Below the pieces are notes generated by a model. It saw nothing but the letters and a program-made list of their open reading frames with translations, was not told the origin of the DNA and did no database searches. Shown piece after piece: positions 62,169-64,000 of a DNA stretch of 64,000 nt. Source of the DNA: Bosea sp. NBC_00550 (GTDB taxonomy: Bacteria; Pseudomonadota; Alphaproteobacteria; Rhizobiales; Beijerinckiaceae); assembly GCF_026020075.1 (NCBI RefSeq), contig NZ_CP102773.1, forward strand, positions 516,663 to 580,662, read 5' to 3'. The number at the start of each line of letters is the position of its first letter. Position 1 is the first letter of the stretch. The position numbers were made by a program, and so were the translations under genes.

Positions 62169-62309
62169 TCATCGTGGGTCTTGTCCCACTCGGATGGCCT
62201 CAACGAGCGCTTGCAGCTCAGCCTCTTTAGGGCTGCGCTCATTGCGGCCGGAGTGTTCATGAACGCGCTGCGTGGCCGCTTCATACTGCTCAATGGAATC
62301 AATTTTCTC
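62169..62309 (-). pseudogene. HigA-N-terminus-like piece without start codon
   Basis: On the minus strand EKIDSIEQYEAATQRVHEHSG then ERSPKEAELQALVEAIRVGQDPR ends in TGA at 62169. This is the helical-pair pattern of HigA N-termini, as in 42960 and 51673. No ATG, GTG or TTG is found in frame near where the protein should begin (GAG AAA ATT in place of a start), so it is probably a relic. Confidence 0.5.
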
Positions 62310-62523
62310 GTACCCAGCGGTGCACGGCCGGATCGAGCGGCGCTCTCTGCCTGTTGCCCTCGCGCACGGCTCGCGTGCGCGCCCACGTTCGGCGTCTCTC
62401 CAGACAGCGGATGAATTCGCCCTCAGCGTAGTCTTTGCGAGCCTCTTTCTACCGGAGTATCGAGTTATCTGCGTGATTGAGTGTTCAGCGGCCGACCTAA
62501 CTCAAGGCTGAAATTTTCGCCGT

Positions 62524-62703
62524 CTAATGCCGGGTTGGCCGTTCAAAATTCGATGCGAAATATTTACGATCGCAACATGCAATAAAATATGGTGACCGTC
62601 CGGAAATTTTTAACATTGCGGCCGCGTCATTGGGTAAGTCAGTACCCTCATCGTCGATGTCTATTTTAACACCGTCTTGAGTATGAAAGAAATACTGGGG
62701 CAT
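62524..62703 (-). pseudogene. DUF6894-like protein, truncated
   Basis: MPQYFFHTQDGVKIDIDDEGTDLPNDAAA is a typical DUF6894 start (ATG 62703), but after about residue 30 the sequence turns into KISGRSPYFIACCDRKYF..., unlike the family, and stops at 59 residues in an AT-rich patch. It is probably a 3'-truncated gene; the complete relative is at 51251. Confidence 0.6.
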
Positions 62704-62751
62704 AAGCAGGGAATGCCGCGCGTTGTCATCTGTTCCACGGCGCCGCAAATA

Positions 62752-63489
62752 TTAACTGGGCGTCTGTTCCCGCAAATGCAGGTAGTCCGCGTCAAATTCC
62801 GCCAACTCGCAGAGACCCGACCAATTCAGAACCGTGATACGGCTCGCCCGGATACGAACCAGGCCGGTTTCGCGAATTTTCCGCAGCTGCTTGTTCATAT
62901 GGACGGTCGACAGGCCCAGTGAATCGGCGATTTCCGTCTGGGTCATGGGCAGATTGCAGGTTATGCCGTCTGACAGGCCGATGGCTTTCATCTTCGTGAT
63001 GAATTCACACAGGAAGTGGGCAATGCGGCTTGCAGCGGGGCGCTTCCCAATCCCGACCATCCATTCACGATAGATCGAAGCCTCTATCAACGTCTCGCGC
63101 CAGAATGCCTCTGCAATGCGAAAGGAGCTGCGGGTGAGCGCTCTGACCGGTTCATGCGGGATGAAACCCACCGTTACAGAAGTGAGGGTTCCCAGATTGT
63201 GATCCATCCGTGGGAGTACCAGCGAATGGATGTCGGGGATGTCTCCCGGAAGATGGAGCGATATGATTTGCCGCTGCCCCTCCCCGACAATTTTATAACG
63301 ACACACGAGCCCGCCGATAACGAGGCAGCATTGCTTGGCGAGTTCACCTTCGCGGACAATATCCTGCCCCGCCTCGTAGTGCCGGATGTTCAGGGGCAGT
63401 TGGCGAAGCAGTCGCTGCTCTTCCTCCCCTAGCGGCTGTGTCGTTTCGAGCTTTTGGATGAGTTCGCTAATGTATTCCTCTTTGCCCAT
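62752..63489 (-). CDS. Crp/Fnr-family transcriptional regulator
   Basis: 245 residues from MGKEEYISELIQKLETTQPLGEEEQ (63489; an upstream Met at 63507 is possible). The cyclic-nucleotide-binding-like beta-roll is at 30-130 (YEAGQDIVREGELAKQCCLVIGGLVCRYK). A dimer helix follows, then the winged HTH with MTQTEIADSLGLSTVHMNKQLRKIRETGLV. The N-terminal FNR Cys cluster is absent, so it is not an oxygen-sensing iron-sulphur type. It is divergent from the cold-shock gene, but the 440-bp gap does not prove regulation. Confidence 0.88.
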   Translation of the reverse strand: MGKEEYISELIQKLETTQPLGEEEQRLLRQLPLNIRHYEAGQDIVREGELAKQCCLVIGGLVCRYKIVGEGQRQIISLHLPGDIPDIHSLVLPRMDHNLGTLTSVTVGFIPHEPVRALTRSSFRIAEAFWRETLIEASIYREWMVGIGKRPAASRIAHFLCEFITKMKAIGLSDGITCNLPMTQTEIADSLGLSTVHMNKQLRKIRETGLVRIRASRITVLNWSGLCELAEFDADYLHLREQTPS

Positions 63490-63930
63490 CCTATCGTTGC
63501 TCCGCAATCGTTTGAGACCAGCGCTCAGCCGCCCCGCTGCTTTCTCTTACTTTCGCTTGAAATAGGCGACATGTAAAAAGACATAGACAAATATCGGGAG
63601 CAGCAGTGGTTGCGCCTGCCGCGGAGCGCGACGGGGGCGGGCGCCCAAACGAACAGGAGGCGGCTGAGACCTGGAATAATTTTCGCCCGAAAACACTGGC
63701 GTAACGCATAACTAAAATCGCCACCGAAAAAGAAAAACCGGGCTTCGAAAAATAAAATTTGGATTCTCCGGCAATCTGAGCTAAGTATACCTTTATCGAG
63801 ATTGCTTGGACGGCCGTTGTTATTTTCGCGCTTTGGCGCGGCTCTGATGAACTCCCCCTTTCGAAATCGTTCTGAACTCGCCGGGCATTCTGTCGGTGAG
63901 CGACAGGTCTTGCCAGAAGGAGGGTTTTTC
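63490..63930. other. Intergenic region upstream of the cold-shock gene
   Basis: 440 bp, AT-richer than the surroundings in places. It holds the divergent promoters of the Crp/Fnr gene and the cold-shock gene and probably a long cold-shock 5' leader. No other gene is supported. Confidence 0.4.
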
Positions 63931-64000
63931 ATGACCACCGGCACAGTGAAATGGTTCAATTCCACCAAGGGTTTCGGCTTCATCCAGCCCGATGACGGCA
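63931..64000 (+). CDS. Cold-shock domain protein (start only)
   Basis: The window ends 23 codons into MTTGTVKWFNSTKGFGFIQPDDG. This is the CspA-family opening with the RNP1 motif KGFGFI; a complete protein is about 70 residues. GAAGGAGG lies 9 nt before the ATG. The product is an RNA chaperone. Confidence 0.93.
   Translation, partial: MTTGTVKWFNSTKGFGFIQPDDG

Overview
The window looks like an accessory stretch of an alphaproteobacterial genome, most likely Hyphomicrobiales (Bosea, Methylobacterium or Bradyrhizobium relatives; the genus cannot be fixed from sequence alone). The evidence is high GC with GC-rich third codon positions, an imuA-imuB-dnaE2 mutagenesis operon behind a GTTC-N7-GTTC LexA box, duplicated ku genes with ligD, and many small families frequent in this order (DUF982, DUF2171, DUF6894, DUF6766). 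No rRNA, tRNA, CRISPR array, transposase or replication origin was seen.

Layout. 1-7 kb: two hybrid histidine kinases in tandem on the minus strand, the upstream one with eight 92-residue HAMP units. 8-16 kb: a RocB-like M20 peptidase divergent from an Lrp/AsnC regulator, an FAD-Rieske oxidoreductase and a large KatE catalase. 16-22.5 kb: a glucan debranching-type enzyme with a GT4 glycosyltransferase, an MFS carrier, a thioredoxin-reductase-like flavoprotein and a DUF6766 membrane protein. 23-26 kb: a dead DUF892 gene, two low-affinity iron-permease-like proteins and a Gly/Tyr-rich secreted protein. 26-32 kb: a minus-strand run (XapX, Tat-exported amidohydrolase, DoxX, MFS with an ABM-like tail, isochorismatase-like hydrolase) with a broken alpha/beta hydrolase at its head and a divergent HxlR regulator.

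33-41 kb is the most interesting catabolic locus: an IclR regulator with a palindrome just upstream, two conserved proteins of unknown family, an M19 'dipeptidase' lacking three canonical zinc ligands, and a complete PotABCD-type ABC importer. All run on the plus strand with overlaps or short gaps. They probably import and open a small nitrogen compound that I cannot name.

42-64 kb is a DNA-damage and stress island: a DnaQ-like exonuclease, DnaE2, ImuB and ImuA (SOS mutagenesis), an HMCES/YedK-type abasic-site protein, LigD and two Ku proteins (end joining), an alkyladenine glycosylase, a DUF763 protein with a helix-hairpin-helix-like motif, a decayed second ligase, a Crp/Fnr regulator and the start of a cold-shock gene. 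Small proteins fill the gaps. Three of them resemble the N-terminal helices of HigA antitoxins without the DNA-binding half.

Decay is a recurring theme. A VOC protein, a DUF892 protein, an alpha/beta hydrolase, an isochorismatase, an alcohol dehydrogenase tail, a DNA ligase, a DUF6894 protein and a HigA-like piece are all truncated, frameshifted or internally deleted, while adjacent genes look intact. This is typical of a region under turnover.
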